64,000 bases of DNA. It comes from Argopecten irradians. Its lineage: Eukaryota > Mollusca > Bivalvia > Pectinida > Pectinidae. The position numbers and the translations under genes were made by a program. This document shows positions 21,001 to 35,006 of this stretch, one piece after another (the stretch's first letter is position 1; every line of letters starts with the position of its first letter). The stretch spans positions 61,478,567-61,542,566 of the forward strand of contig NC_091135.1 of assembly GCF_041381155.1 (NCBI RefSeq), read 5' to 3'. The notes beneath the pieces are model-generated. The model had not been told where the DNA came from. It saw nothing but the letters and a program-made list of their open reading frames with translations, and did not search any database.

Positions 21001-24000
21001 TTCTGGTACAGAGAGGTTAAATAGGATATTAGTTGTTGTAAAGTGGTGCGGCAGATTTCTGGTACAGAGAGGTTAAATAGGATAGATATTAGTTGTTGTA
21101 AAGTGGTGCGGCAGATTTCTGGTACAGAGAGGTTAAATAGGATATTAGTTGTTGTAAAGTGGTGCGGCAGATTTCTAGGTACAGAGAGGTTAAAAAATAG
21201 GATATTAGTTGTGTTGTAAAAGTGGTGCGGCAGATTGCTGGTACAGAGAGGTTAAATAGGATATTAGTTGTTGTAAAGTGGTGCGGCAGATTTCTGGTAC
21301 AGAGAGGTTAAATAGGATATTAGTTGTTGTAAAGTGGTGCGGCAGATTTCTGGTACAGAGAGGTTAAATAGGATATTAGTTGTTGTAAAGTGGTGCGGCA
21401 GATTTCTGGTACAGAGAGGTTAAATAGGATATTAGTTCTTGTAAAGTGGTGCGGCAGATTTCTGGTACAGAGAGGTTAAATAGGATATTAGTTGTTGTAA
21501 AGTGGTGGGGCAGATTTTGGTACAGAGAGGTTAAATGAATATTAGGTTCTTGTAAGTGGGTGGGCAGATTTCTGAGAGGTTAAATAATAGGATATTAGTT
21601 GTTGTAAAGTGGTGCGGCAGATTTCTGGTACAGAGAGGTTAAATAAGGATATTAGTTGTTGTAGAAGTGGTGGGGCAGATTGCTGGTACAGAGAGGTTAA
21701 ATAGGGATATTAGTTGTTGTAAAGTGGTGCGGCAGATTTCTGGTACAGAGAGGTTAAATAAGGATATTAGTTGTCTTGTAAAGTGGTGCGGCAGATTTCT
21801 GGTACAGAGAGGTTAAATAGGAATATTAGTTGTTGTAAAGTGGTGCGGCAGATTTCTGGTACAGAGAGGTTAAATAGGATATTAGTTGTTGTAAAGTGGT
21901 GCGGAGAGATTTCTGGTACAGAGAGGTTAAATAGGATATTAGTTGTTGTAAGTGGTGCGGCAGATTGATGGTACAGGAGAGGTTAAATAGGATAATTAGT
22001 TCTTGTAAAGTGGTGCGGCAGATTTCTGGTACAGAGAGGTTAAATAGGATAATTAGTTGTTGTAAAGTGGTGCGGCAGATTTCTGGTACAGAGAGGTTAA
22101 ATAGGATATTAGTTGTTGTAAAGTGGTGCGGCAGATTTCTGGTACAGAGAGGTTAAATAAGATATTAGTTGTTGTAAAAGTGGTGGGGCAGATTTCTGGT
22201 ACAGAGAGGTTAAATAGGATATTAGTTGTTGTAAAGTGGTGCGGCAGATTTCTGGTACAGAGAGGTTAAATAGATATTAGTTGTTGTAAAGTGGTGCGGC
22301 AGATTTCTGGTACAGAGAGGTTAAATAGGATATTAGTTGTTGTAAAGTGGTGCGGCAGATTTCTGGTACAGAGAGGTTAAATAGGATATTAGTTGTTGTA
22401 AAGTGGTGGGCAGATTTCTGGTACAGAGAGGTTAAATAGGATATTAGTTGTTGTAAAGTGGTGCGGCAGATTTCTGGTACAGAGAGGTTAAATAGGATAT
22501 TTAGTTGTTGTAAAGTGGTGCGGCAGATTTCTGGTACAGAGAGGTTAAATAGGATATTAGTTGTTGTAAAGTGGTGCGGCAGATTTCTGGTACAGAGAGG
22601 TTAAATAGGATATTAGTTGTTGTAAAGTGGTGCGGCAGATTTCTGGTACAGAGAGGTTAAATAGGATATTAGTTGTTGTAAAGTGGTGGCGGCAGATTGC
22701 TGGTACAGAGAGGTTAAATAGATATTAGTTGTTGTAAGTGGTGCGGCAGATTTCTGGTACAGAGAGGTTAAATAGGATATTAGTTGTTGTAAAGTGGTGC
22801 GGCAGATTTCTGGTACAGAGAGGTTAAATAGGATATTAGTTGTTGTAAAGTGGTGCGGCAGATTTCTGGTACAGAGAGGTTAAATAGGATATTAGTTGTT
22901 GTAAAGTGGTGCGGCAGATTTCTGGTACAGAGAGGTTAAATAGGATATTAGTTCTTGTAAAGTGGTGCGGCAGATTTCTGGTACAGAGAGGTTAAATAGG
23001 ATATTAGTTGTTGTAAAGTGGTGCGGCAGATTTCTGTGTACAGAGAGGTTAAATAGGGATATTAGTTGTTGTAAAGTGGTGCGGCAGATTTCTGGTACAG
23101 AGAGGTTAAATAGGATATTAGTTGTTGTAAAGTGGTGCGGCAGATTTCTGGTACAGAGAGGTTAAATAGGATATTAGTTTGTTGTAAAGTGTGTGGCAGC
23201 AGATTTCTGGTACAGAGAGGTTAAATAGGATATTAGTTGTTGTAAAAGTGGTGCGGCAGATTTCTGGTACAGAGAGGTTAAATAGGATATTAGTTGTTGT
23301 AAAGTGGTGCGGCAGATTTCTGGTACAGAGAGGTTAAATAGGATATTAGTTGTTGTAAAGTAGTGGGGCAGATTGCTGGTACAGAGAGGTTAAATAGGAT
23401 ATTAGTTGTTGTAAAGTGGTGCGGCAGATTTCTGGTACAGAGAGGTTAAATAGGATATTAGTTGTTGTAAAGTGGTGGGGCAGATTTCTGGTACAGAGAG
23501 GTTAAATAGGATATTAGTTCTTGTAAAGTGGAGTCGGCAGATTTCTGGTACAGAGAGGTTAAATAGGATATTAAGTTGTTGTAAAGTGGTGCGGCAGATT
23601 GATGGTACAGAGAGGTTAAATAGGATATCAGTTCTTGTAAAGTGGTGGGCAGATTTCTGGTACAGAGAGGTTAAATAGGATATTAGTTGTTTGTAAAGTG
23701 GTGCGGCAGATTGATGGTACAGAGAGGTTAAATAGGATATCAGTTCTTGTAAAGTGGTGCGGCAGATTTCTGGTACAGAGAGGTTAAATAGGATATTAGT
23801 TGTTGTAAAGTTGTTGGTGCGGCAGATTTTCTGGTACAGAGAGGTTAAAATAGGATATTAGTTGTTGTAAAAGTGGTGCGGCAGATTTCTGGTACAGAGA
23901 GGTTAAATAGGATATCAGTTCTTGTCAAGTGGTGCGGCAGATTTCTGGTACAGAGAGGTTAAATTAGGATATTAGTTGTTGTAAAGTGGTGGGCAGATTT

Positions 24001-27000
24001 CTGGTACAGAGAGGTTAAATAGGATATTAGTTGTTGTGAAGTGGTGGGGCAGATTGCTGGTACAGAGAGGTTAAATAAGATATTAGTTGTTGTAAAGTGA
24101 TGCGGCAGATTTCTGGTACAGAGAGGTTAAATAGGATATTAGTTGTTGTAAAGTGGTGCGGCAGATTGCTGGTACAGAGAGGTTAAATAAGATATTAGTT
24201 GTTGTAAAGTGGTGCGGCAGATTTCTGGTACAGAGAGGTTAAATAAGGATATTAGTTGTTGTAAAGTGGTGCGGCAGATTTTGGTACAGAGAGGTTAAAT
24301 AGGATATTAGTTGTTGTAAAGTGGATGCGGCAGATTTCTGGTACAGAGAGGTTAAATAGGATATTAGTTGTTGTAAAGTGGTGGGCAGATTTTCTGGTAC
24401 AGAGAGGTTAAATAGGATATTAGTTGTTGTAAAGTGGTGCGGCAGATTTCTGGTACAGAGAGGTTAAATAGGATATTAGTTGTTGTAAAGTGGTGCGGCA
24501 GATTTCTGGTACAGAGAGGTTAAATAGGATATTAGTTGTATTGTAAAGTGGTGCGGCAGATTTCTGGTACAGAGAGGTTAAATAGGATATTAGTTCTTGT
24601 AAAGTGGTGCGGCAGATTTATGGTACAGAGAGGTTAAGATAGGATTTTAGTTGTTGTAAAGTGGTGCGGCAGATTTCTGGTACAGAGAGGTTAAATAAGA
24701 TATTAGTTGTTGTAAAGTGGTGGGCAGATTTTTCTGGTACAGAGAGGTTAAATATAGATATTTAGTTGTTGTAAAGTGGTGCGGCAGATTGCTGGTACAG
24801 AGAGGTTAAATAGGATATTAGTTTGTTGTAAAGTGGTGGGCAGATTTCTGGTACAGAGAGGTTAAATAAGATATTAGTTGTTGTAAAGTGGTGCGGCAGA
24901 TTTGCTGGTACAGAGAGGTTTAAATAGGATATTAGTTCTTGTAAAGTGGTGCGGCAGATTTCTGGTACAGAGAGGTTAAATAGGATATTAGTTGTTTGTA
25001 AAGTGGTGCGGCAGATTTCTGGTACAGAGAGGTTAAATAGGATATTAGTTGTTGAAAAAGTGGTGGGCAGATTTTTGGTACAGAGAGGTTAAATAGGATA
25101 TTAGTTGTTGTAAAGTGGTGCGGCAGATTGCTGGTACAGAGAGGTTAAATAGGATATTAGTTGTTGTAAAGTGGTGCGGCAGATTTCTGGTACAGAGAGG
25201 TTAAATAGGATATTAGTTGTTGTAAATTGGTGCGGCAGATTTCTGGTACAGAGAGGTTAAATAGGATATTAGTTGTTGTAAAGTGGTGCGGCAGATTTCT
25301 GGTACAGAGAGGTTAAATAGGATATTAGTTGTTGTAAAGTGGTGCGGCAGATTTCTGGTACAGAGAGGTTAAATAGGATATTAGTTCTTGTAAAGTGGTG
25401 CGGCAGATTTCTGGTACAGAGAGGTTAAATAGGATATTAGTTGTTGTAAAGTGGTGCGGCAGATTTGCTGGTACAGAGAGGTTAAATAGGATATTAGTTG
25501 TTGTAAAGTGGTGCGGCAGATTTCTGGTACAGAGAGGTTAAATAGGATATTAGTTGTTGTAAAGTGGTGCGGCAGATTTCTGGTACAGAGAGGTTTAAAT
25601 AGGATATTAGTTGCTTGTTGTAAAGTAGGTGCGGCAGATTTCTGGTACAGAGAGGTTAAATAGGATATTAGTTGTTGTAAAGTGGTGCGGCAGATTTCTG
25701 GTACAGAGAGGTTAAATAGGATATTAGTTGTTGTAAAGTGGTGCGGCAGATTTCTGGTACAGAGAGGTTAAATAGGATATTAGTTGTTGTAAAGTGGTGC
25801 GGCAGATTTCTTGGTACAGAGAGGTTAGATAGGATTATTAGTTCTTGTAAAGTGGTGGGGCAGATTTTTCTGGTACAGAGAGGTTAAATAGGATATTAAG
25901 TGTTGTAAATTGGTGGGGCAGATTGCTGGTACAGAGAGGTTAAATAGGATATCAGTTCTTGTAAAGTGGTGGGCAGATTTCTGGTACAGAGAGGTTAAAT
26001 AGGATATTATTAGTTGTTGTAAAGTGGTGCGGCAGATTGATGGTACAGAGAGGTTAAATAGGATATCAGTTCTTGTAAAGTGGTGCGGCAGATTGCTGGT
26101 ACAGAGAGGTTAAATAGGATATTAGTTGTTGTAAAGTGGTGCGCAGATTTCTGATGGTACAGAGAGGTTAAATAGGATATTAGTTGTTGTAAAGTGGTGC
26201 GGCAGATTTCTGGTACAGAGAGGTTATATAGGATATCAGTTGTTGTAAAGTGGTGGGCAGATTTCTGGTACAGAGATGTTAAATTAAGGTATTAGTTAGT
26301 GTTGTAAAGTGGTGGGGCAGATTTCTGGTACAGAGAGGTTAAATAGGATATTAGTTGTTGTAAAGTGGTGCGGCAGATTGCTGGTACAGAGAGGTTAAAT
26401 AGGATATTAGTTCTTGTAAAGTGGTGCGGCAGATTTCTGGTACAGAGAGGTTAAATAGGATATTAGTTGTTGTAAAAGTGGTGCGGCAGATTTCTGGTAC
26501 AGAGAGGTTAAATAGGATATTAGTTGTTGTAAAGTGGTGCGGCAGATTTCTGGTACAGAGAGGTTAAATAGGATATTAGTTGTTGTAAAGTGGTGCGGCA
26601 GATTTCTGGTACAGAGAGGTTAAATAGGATATTAGTTGTTGTAAGTGGTGCGGCAGATTTTCTGGTACAGAGAGGTTAAATAGGATATTAGTTCTTGTAA
26701 AGTGGTGCGGCAGATTTCTGGTACAGAGAGGTTTAAATAGGATATTAGTTGTTGTAAATTGGTGGGGCAGATTTCTGGTACAGAGAGGTTAAATAGGATA
26801 TTAGTTCTTGTAAAGGTGGTGCGGCAGATTTCTGGTACAGAGAGGTTAAATAGGATATTAGTTCTTGTAAAGTGGTGGGCAGATTTCTGGTACAGAGAGG
26901 TTAAATAGGATATTAGTTGTTGTAAAGTGGTGCGGCAGATTTCTGGTACAGAGAGGTTAAATAGGATATTAGTTGTTGTAAAGTGGTGGGCAGATTTCTG

Positions 27001-28383
27001 GTACAGAGAGGTTAAATAGGATATTAGTTGTTGTAAAGTGGTGCGGCAGATTGCTGGTACAGAGAGGTTAAATAGGATATTAGTTGTTGTAAAGTGGTGC
27101 GGCAGATTTCTGGTACAGAGAGGTTAAATAGGATATCAGTTCTTGTAAAGTGGTGGGCAGATTTCTGGTACAGAGAGGTTAAATAGGATATTAGTTGTTG
27201 TAAGTGGTGCGCAGATTGATGGTACAGAGAGGTTAAATAGGATATTAGTTGTTGTGCGAAGTGGTGCGGCAGATTTCTGGTACAGAGAGGTTAAATAGGA
27301 TATTAGTTGTTGTAAAGTGGTGCGGCAGATTTCTGGTACAGAGAGGTTAAATAGGATATTAGTTGTTTGTAAAGTGGTGGGCAGATTTCTGGTACAGAGA
27401 AGGTTAAATAGGATATTAGTTGTTGTAAAGTGGTGCGGCAGATTTCTGGTACAGAGAGGTTAAATAAGATATTAGTTGTTGTAAAGTGGTGGAGGCAGAT
27501 TTCTGGTACAGAGAGGTTAAATAGGATATTAAGTTCTTGTAAAAGTGGTGGGCAGATTTCTGGTACAGAGAGTGGTTAAATAGGATATTAGTTGTTGTAA
27601 AGTGGTGCGGCAGATTTCTGGTACAGAGAGGTTAAATAGGATATTAGTTGTTGTAAAGTGGTGCGGCAGATTTCTGGTACAGAGAGGTTAAATAGGATAT
27701 TAGTTGTTGTAAAGTGGTGCGGCAGATTTCTGGTACAGAGAGGTTAAATAGGATATTAGTTCTTGTAAAGTGGTGCGGCAGATTTGCTGGTACAGAGAGG
27801 TTTAAATTGGATATTAGATGTTGTAAAGTGGTGGGCAGATATGCGGTCAGATTTCTGGTACAGAGAGGTTAAATAGGATATATTGTTGTTGTAAAGTGGT
27901 GCGGCAGGATTGCTGGTTACAGAGAGGTTAAATAAGATATTAGTTGTTGTAAAGTGGTGGGGCAGATTTTGCTGTTACAGAAGAGGTTAAATAGGATATT
28001 AGTTCTTGTAAAGTGGTGGGCAGATTTCTGCGTACAGAGAGGTTAAATAGGATATTAGTTGTTGTAAATTGGTGCGGCAAGATTTCTGGTACAGAGAGGG
28101 TTAAAAAGGTATTAGTTCTTGTAAAAAGTGATTGAGGCAGGATCTATTTGCTGTACAGAGAGGTTAGAATAGGGTATTAGTGTTTGAATAGTGGTGGCGG
28201 CGAGAATTTTGGTATACCGATGAGGATCAGAAAGGATAATTAGTACTGTTTGTAGTGAATTGTAAGGCATATTTCTGGAACATGCGAGGTTGGTTAATCA
28301 GGGAATAGTAGTTAGTAACGTGGTGCGACCAGATTTCATGGTACGATGAGAGATTAAATAAGGATAATAAGTTTGTTGTAAAT
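12015..28383. repeat. 56-bp satellite array 1, about 290 copies
   Basis: Unit of 56 bp: GGTACAGAGAGGTTAAATAG, then GATATTAGTTGTTGTAAAGT, then GGTGCGGCAGATTTCT. Variants: GTGGGCAG (55 bp), GGGGCAG, GATTGCTGG, GATTGATGG and GTTCTTG for GTTGTTG. The first unit, about 12015-12060, carries a private variant (CAGAAAAGTTAAATAGTATA) that is echoed only at the far end of array 2. Single-base insertions and deletions rise from about 14.6 kb and become severe after about 27.8 kb; the last 300 bp are barely recognisable. No gene or functional motif inside. Confidence 0.97.
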
Positions 28384-29519
28384 ATATATCTTCTCAAACA
28401 TTACCCTATTCTTAACCCACTTCACAAATAAAATACCCTATTATCTTCTCAAACATTACCATCTCTTTAAACAATTAACAACTAATATTAAAATATTATT
28501 TCTCAAAATAACATATCTAAAATCTATTAAAAATATTAAAAACCTATTTTCTTCATAAATCATTACCTCTATTAACCAATATTAAAACTAATTATACAAT
28601 TTGATTTCATATAAATTTAACAACTCTTAACCACCTCAAAATAATAATACCCTATTATCTTGCCTAAAACCATTACCTATCTGAGTACCCACTTCACAAA
28701 TAACAATAGATATTAGTTTTCCTCAAACATTAATGCCTCTCTTAACCCAACTTCACAAAGTAATAATACCTATTATTCTTCCTCATAAATTACCCTCTCT
28801 TCAACTCACACAACTAATAATACCCTATTATTTTCCTCAATCATTAACCCTCTCTTAACCCACTTCACAACTAATAATACCCTATTATCTTATCAAGTCA
28901 TTAACCCTCTCTTAAACGTTCACAAAATATACAAGTATATTATTTCAATCATTACCTCTCTTAACCCACTTCACAACTAATAATAACCCTATTACTTCCT
29001 CTACATTAACCATATCGTTAACCCCACTTCAACAACTAATAATAACCTATTATCTTCCTCTCAAACATTACCTCTCTTTAACCACCTCACAATAATAATA
29101 CACCCTATTATCTTCCTCAAAACATTTACCATCTCTTAACCCACCCTTCACATCTAATAATACCCCTATTATATTTCCGCAAACCATTACCCTCTCTTAA
29201 CCCACTTCACAACTAATAATTACCCTAATTTATCTTCCATCAAACATTACCATCTCTTAACCCACTTCAAAACTAATAATAAACCCTATTATTTCCTCAA
29301 AAAGCATTTAACCTCTCTTAAACCCAACTCACAACTAATCATATACCCTATTATTTCCTCAAACATTACCCTCTCTTTAACCACTTACAAACAACTAATA
29401 ATATACCAATTTTATTTTCCTCAAACATTACCCTCTCTTAACCCACTTCACAACTAATAATACCCTATTATCTTCCTCAAACCCTATTATACCTCTCAAA
29501 CATTAACCCTCCATTAATT
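28384..29519. repeat. degraded 56-bp repeat in inverse sense, about 20 copies
   Basis: A noisy tandem repeat whose best copies are also 56 bp (AACTAATAATACCCTATTAT, then CTTCCTCAAACATTACCCTC, then TCTTAACCCACTTCAC). Its reverse complement shares AAGTGG at one end and ATTAGTT at the other with the main unit, but the middle differs. Either a diverged satellite in opposite orientation or a strand-specific base-calling artefact of the main satellite. Equal unit length and position at a sequence-quality break favour the artefact. Confidence 0.7.
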
Positions 29520-32500
29520 AATCCAATGGAACATTTCCATATCGCTCTCCAAATACATCATAGTTTTATATTAACTTCTACCATAACACAAAAGAAAAAC
29601 CTATGACATGGTATTGATATAAATTCGTCACATTATTCTAATCATGGAATCACCATTCCATATCGCTCTCCATATCATATTTATAATTACACTTAACATC
29701 TACACACAACGACGTGGACAGGTATTGCTTCCTGTGATTAACCCGATCTGTATTATATCTGATAGCAACAGAACTAAATTCTCTCCATACGTCGCGTCAC
29801 CAACTCCAGCAATCCATCTAATGCGCACAAATTCTGGTATGATATAATTGTATTATCATGGATCCCAATCCCGCTCATCATCTGCCATATCGCTCCATAT
29901 CCATATCTTATACACGTGACAAACGTCCTGGACAGGTAGCCGTATTGATCATAAATTCTGACAGGTATTGCCAATCAATGGAGCTTAAGCCACAATCTCC
30001 ACATAACAAATTACCGCTCATCCCATGACTAGCATATCCAATCGCTCCATAAATCATAGTTTTATCAATACATACAAACCCCTGCCTGACAGGCAAAGGT
30101 ATTGATATAATTGATATTACTCATAACTCATGGAACATTCCATATCGCTCCACTAGCAAAATAAAAAATCAAATCGATCTAGATTTATACAAATATCATC
30201 AGTTTATACTGCCATACAAAACTAGAAATGACAGGTATTGTGTAGCGACTATAATTGTACATTTGATCATGTAGACCAATTCCACTCCAGCAAATATCTT
30301 CTCATAACTCAATCAGCATTCCCACATCCATGACTCATATACATATTTTCCAACTTCTGCATCTCATGATACACTACATCAATACTAGCAAAAACGCTGA
30401 CCCGTAGGCCCAACGGGTATTGATGCTGTAATTGTATTATCACCATGGAACAATTTCCATAATCGCTCCCATATCATATCTATACCTGACTATATATACC
30501 TACAAACAGTGACAGGTATTGATATTAATGCCTTATTTTCACATGCAATCTTGACATCTCCATCTGCATATCGCTCTGAACACATATCTTATAGGTTTAT
30601 ACATAACAAACAATGCTTGACAAGCGTAAATTGATAAGAATTTAATTGTATTATCATGGAATACATATTCCCAATCTGTGATCCTGCCTCCTACACATAT
30701 CGCTTCCTGCCTGCGCCCCTTCACTGCCCTCCAAGTTTATACAAATACCAAACACATGTACAGGGTCCTTGAATAAAATTATCTTATCTTGGAACATCTC
30801 CATATCGCTCAGCGCTAAATATCCGCTACATAGTCAATCATACATACAAAACTGCATCTGACAGGTCTTGACGGATATACATTAGTTATTATCATGGGAA
30901 CTAACTACAATTATACCATATCGCTATTTAATCAACCTTAGTCTATATACCCACATACAAAACATGAGAACAGGTCTTGCGACTATATACCTCAACTTTG
31001 TATTATATTACAAACATTCCATCATGCAGGTAACCAACATCATGCCTCCCCTCGCATCCGCCCGATAAAATATAGCCGATGGACCTGCCACAACGCAAAT
31101 ACTGAATGATCCCTGCGACAGCGCCCACAACACCCCACATTAATTACATAGGAGTATTAATCCTGGAACATTCCACAATGCGACGCACGAGCTATATCAT
31201 AGTTTATACATTGGTCACATTAAAAATCATGTGACAGGTCCATTGATAAAATTGTCATTATCATGGATCCATTCCATATCAGCCAATACCAAAATCTAAT
31301 AGCCTCTTTTATAGGCAACAATACAAACATGAGTTTAATATCCAGGTAATCATTTGATATAGGCATTAGTACCATTGCCTGCAATGGAACATTCCATATC
31401 GCACTCCCCAATATCCGATACAACCCTATGTCTATATATAGTACAAACAGCCAAACGACAGAAAAAATCTGCTGGGCCATTGATATCCTAATTGTATTAT
31501 ACATGGACACACAGCTGACCAAAGTATTGATCCTGTTATTATCATTAGCCGATCGCCTATATCAGTATCCTACATACAAACGTGCACAGGGTATTATTAT
31601 ACATTCATGAAACATTCCATATCGACCTACCAGTAATTCGCATCTGCCGCGCATATACAATACAAATATAAGGTAATTGATAACGCTGCCTGACTATATT
31701 CATGGAACATATCCTCCACATACCCTCGACTTAATCCAATATGATAACATTCCATATACCGCCGGTATTGCAAGCAATTTGTCATTATCCTGCGAACATT
31801 TCATATCGCCGTCCATCTAGTTATTATACATACGCTTTCCCTCCCCCCCACCTGGACAAGGGTTTGTTCTTATATTCTGATATTATAATATTATCATATT
31901 ACTCGCCCCCTCCTATACTCATAGTTCACGCTTATTTATACATACCAACCGTATAGTCCCCAAGTGACACATCGGTCATTGCATATTTAATTGGTACATT
32001 GGAACATTCAAGTTATCGCAATAATCATCAGCGCCCTGTTTGTCTCTACTTCATCTGACAGGCAGCATAGTATTGAATACTAATTATCATGGAACATTGC
32101 ACATCGCCCCTCCATATCCTATAGTTATGGTGAAGTCCTGTTGTATACATACATATCAGTGTCAGGTACTTGATATAATTGTCACAAATAATTGAACAAT
32201 TCCATATACGACACCTCCGATATCAGAAATTGTAGGCCTATCATGATGGAACATTAATCTGTATTATCGCACACATTACTCCAAAATCTGCATTATCGAT
32301 ATATTAGTATACAAACGTGACAGGTATTGATATAATTGTATTATCATGGAACATTCCATATCGCTCCATATCAAACGTGCACAGGTATTGATCATAATTT
32401 ATATGTATCCATACTTTGTATACAAACGTGACAGGTATTGATATAATTGTATTATCATGGAACATTCCATCAATCGCTCCATATTCTAGTTTATATATAT

Positions 32501-32870
32501 ACAAACGTGACAGGTAATTGATATAATTGTATTATCATCCTGGAACATTCCATAATCGCTCCTCCATATCATAGTTTATACATACAAACATGAACAGGAA
32601 TTGATATAATTGGTATTATCATGGGGGAACAGTTCCATGAAACGCTCCATATCCTATAGTTTTTTATATCGCTCCATATAGCATAGTTTTATAATACAAA
32701 CATGACAGGTATTGATATAATTGTATTATCATGGAACATTCCATATCGCTCCATATTCTAGTTTATATATACAAACGTGACAGGTATTGATATAATTGTA
32801 TTATCATGGAACATTCCATATCGATCCATATCCTAGTTTTATAATACAACATTTACCTTGATTTATTATT
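29520..32870. repeat. 75-bp satellite, heavily corrupted copy
   Basis: Fragments of the 75-bp unit (GGAACATTCCATATCGCTCC, ACAGGTATTGATATAATTG, TTTATACATACAAAC) recur throughout in the same orientation as at 7.25-8.94 kb, separated by random insertions, often CCTG- or GCC-like, and deletions. Quality improves from about 32300 to 32830, where nearly intact units appear. The randomness of the errors looks technical rather than evolutionary. Several small reading frames here are meaningless. Confidence 0.85.
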
Positions 32871-33231
32871 GTATTATATGTGGTCTTGAAGCAATAGCAT
32901 TCTATAAGTTTATATTGACAGTCTTGTTGATTAATTCCGTTGTTCTAGATAGATAGTAGAATGTAAATACGTGGCGCATATAATATGTTATTAATTGTAC
33001 TAAGTTTATTCTCCGTTTTTGGATATCCACACCATTCGAATTCTTGATATCTTAAATCAATTATTGATATCCAAAAATGAATTCTTGCTTTCAAAAAACC
33101 ATTCGACCAGGTATTTATTGATATCTAAAAAAAATGTCCTTATCGCTACCATTTTTTTAGATATCTAAAAATATCAAAAAATACCAATTTTGGATTTCCA
33201 GAAGAATACGAATTTTAAGATATCAAAATAC

Positions 33232-33573
33232 GCAATCTGATTATAAAAATACAGATCCTTTATTATCACTACGTTGGATAAGAGGATCTGAGAACATCGC
33301 ATTAGGGGTCACGTCAAGATGATTTTGAAATGGCCAATCAAATTTGGCACTCCCAGCCAAGAATCTTGTGACAATGCTAAATGAATATAGGCTTACTGGG
33401 AACGAAACAAATAGCGTTATCAATATTGACGTAGAAATGTGTAGAAAATGCATTTAATCTGGAGTACACGTGGTAAAAGGTCATTCTCTGAACGTGACCC
33501 CCATATGGGATATTGTCAGATCCTATATAGAACGGAGAGTGTTTATAAGGATCTGTATTTTAATCAGATTTGC
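33232..33573. mobile_element. MITE, corrupted duplicate copy
   Basis: Copy of the 9215-9518 MITE within the duplicated segment, about 38 bp longer through scattered insertions (for example ATTATAAAAATACAG in the left end and ATTTGC in the right). The flanking 8-bp duplication is not intact. Not an independent insertion. Confidence 0.8.
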
Positions 33574-33756
33574 AAGAATAGGTGTGAGATACGATTTTTT
33601 GATACCAAAAATTCAATTTTTTTTCGATATCCAATATTCTAAATTCTCATGATTTATTGATATCAATAATTTCGAATTCATGATATCCAGAATTCATTTT
33701 TGGATATTAATAATTCGAATGCTTGATATCCAAAAATGAATTCTTGATATCAAGAA

Positions 33757-33842
33757 TTCGAATTATTGATATAAAAAAATTGGCAACCATTTCTTGATAC
33801 ATCAAGAAATGGTTGCCAATTTTTTTATATCAATAATTCGAA
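33757..33842. repeat. duplicate of the 42-bp-arm palindrome
   Basis: Exact copy of the palindrome at 9680-9765 in the clean part of copy 2, at the constant 24077-bp offset. Confidence 0.9.
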
Positions 33843-35006
33843 TTTTTGATATCAAGAAATACATTTTTTTTGGATATCAATAATTCGAATTTTGGATATC
33901 AATAAATAGTTTTCAATTTTGGATATCAAGAAATAGAATTCTTGTATCCAAAATTATCGTTTCAACATTGGTTATACAAGGGAGAATTTTTTTATTTTGT
34001 CAAAGAAGAATTCAATTTCTTACTTTTAATATCCAAAAATATAATTCTTAAAGTGAATAGTCGGGCAAGGAAGGCTAAAGTTGGTAAAAATGGTGTGAAT
34101 GTATCCAGTATAATTTCTTACGAAATAAAAAAATAAAATCTCTCGTTAACGTCTCTCTGCATGCGAAGAAATTAATTTTAATTGTAGGAATCCTAAAACG
34201 TCCTCCCGGCTAGCTATGTCCGTGGTTACATTTCCACGGAGTCTCGCTTTCAAAGAGTTGTTTTTAGAACTTTTCCATTATTTCAATGGTAAGAACTGGG
34301 CAACGTAAGCAAAACTTGACCGTCGTTTGGATATACGAGGACTTTTGGAAGGTCAATGAACGCTTTTTGGACTGGTTTTCTTTGCCCGACTATTCACTTT
34401 AATGTCCAAAAAATAACAAAAAATTCTTGATATCCATAATTCTAATTCTTGGTATCAAAAAAGCGGAGAAAATAGTACAAAGGTGCCCCATAAATGTAAT
34501 TATATGTGCATTTTTTTGTTTTGTTTTTTGTTGTTGTTGTTTTTTATGCTGTTTCGACGATTACTTTTCATACCTTAAAAACGACATTAAAAGGTATTTC
34601 ATGTTGTTGAGTAGCCTGAAAAATTAATTATACGAATTTAAGAATTGGTGTCACTGATTTTTAATTTCTCCAGGTCATATCGCCATTAAATTTAAAAATA
34701 AAATAGTGATATCAATTCTTAAATAATGACAAATCGCTAAATAAAAACGTTAACTTTGACAGAAAGAAATTGAACACATTGTCAATATAATGAATATCTA
34801 CATACATGTACTTATTCTTTGAAACATATTCTGTTTTTGCATATTACAGAGTTACCTCAGGTGGCTTTCTCTGAATGTAAGACGTTGCGCTGGCAATATA
34901 ATGACGTCATAATAATTATTACATGACTGGTGCTTTTGCTGTATTTTGATTGGTCAATACGTTTCTCAGAAGTATTCATCAACTGCGATATCAACCCCGA
35001 AATCGG

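Larger units (their letters stand above)
32871..35006. repeat. segment duplicated from 8.94-10.93 kb, copy 2
   Basis: Matches copy 1 with many small insertions from 32871 to about 33671, then without a noticed difference from 33672 to 35006. The abrupt quality change at 33671/33672 marks a seam between uncorrected and polished sequence. At 35006/35007 the unique segment (GAAATCGG) joins the 56-bp satellite (GGCAGATTGCTGG), sharing only GG/GGC at the joint. Confidence 0.9.

Noticed and set aside
14597..23678. Many plus-strand reading frames with repeating QISGTERLN-like text
   Set aside because: The 56-bp satellite cycles through three frames; the frames end whenever an indel occurs. No coding signal.
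28384..29519. Telomere-like sequence (repeated TTAACCC)
   Set aside because: The period is 56 bp and the TTAACCC piece occurs once per unit; no run of the canonical TTAGGG/CCCTAA hexamer is present.
29644..32504. Numerous short frames in the corrupted 75-bp satellite
   Set aside because: The sequence is full of apparent sequencing errors; frames there have no meaning.
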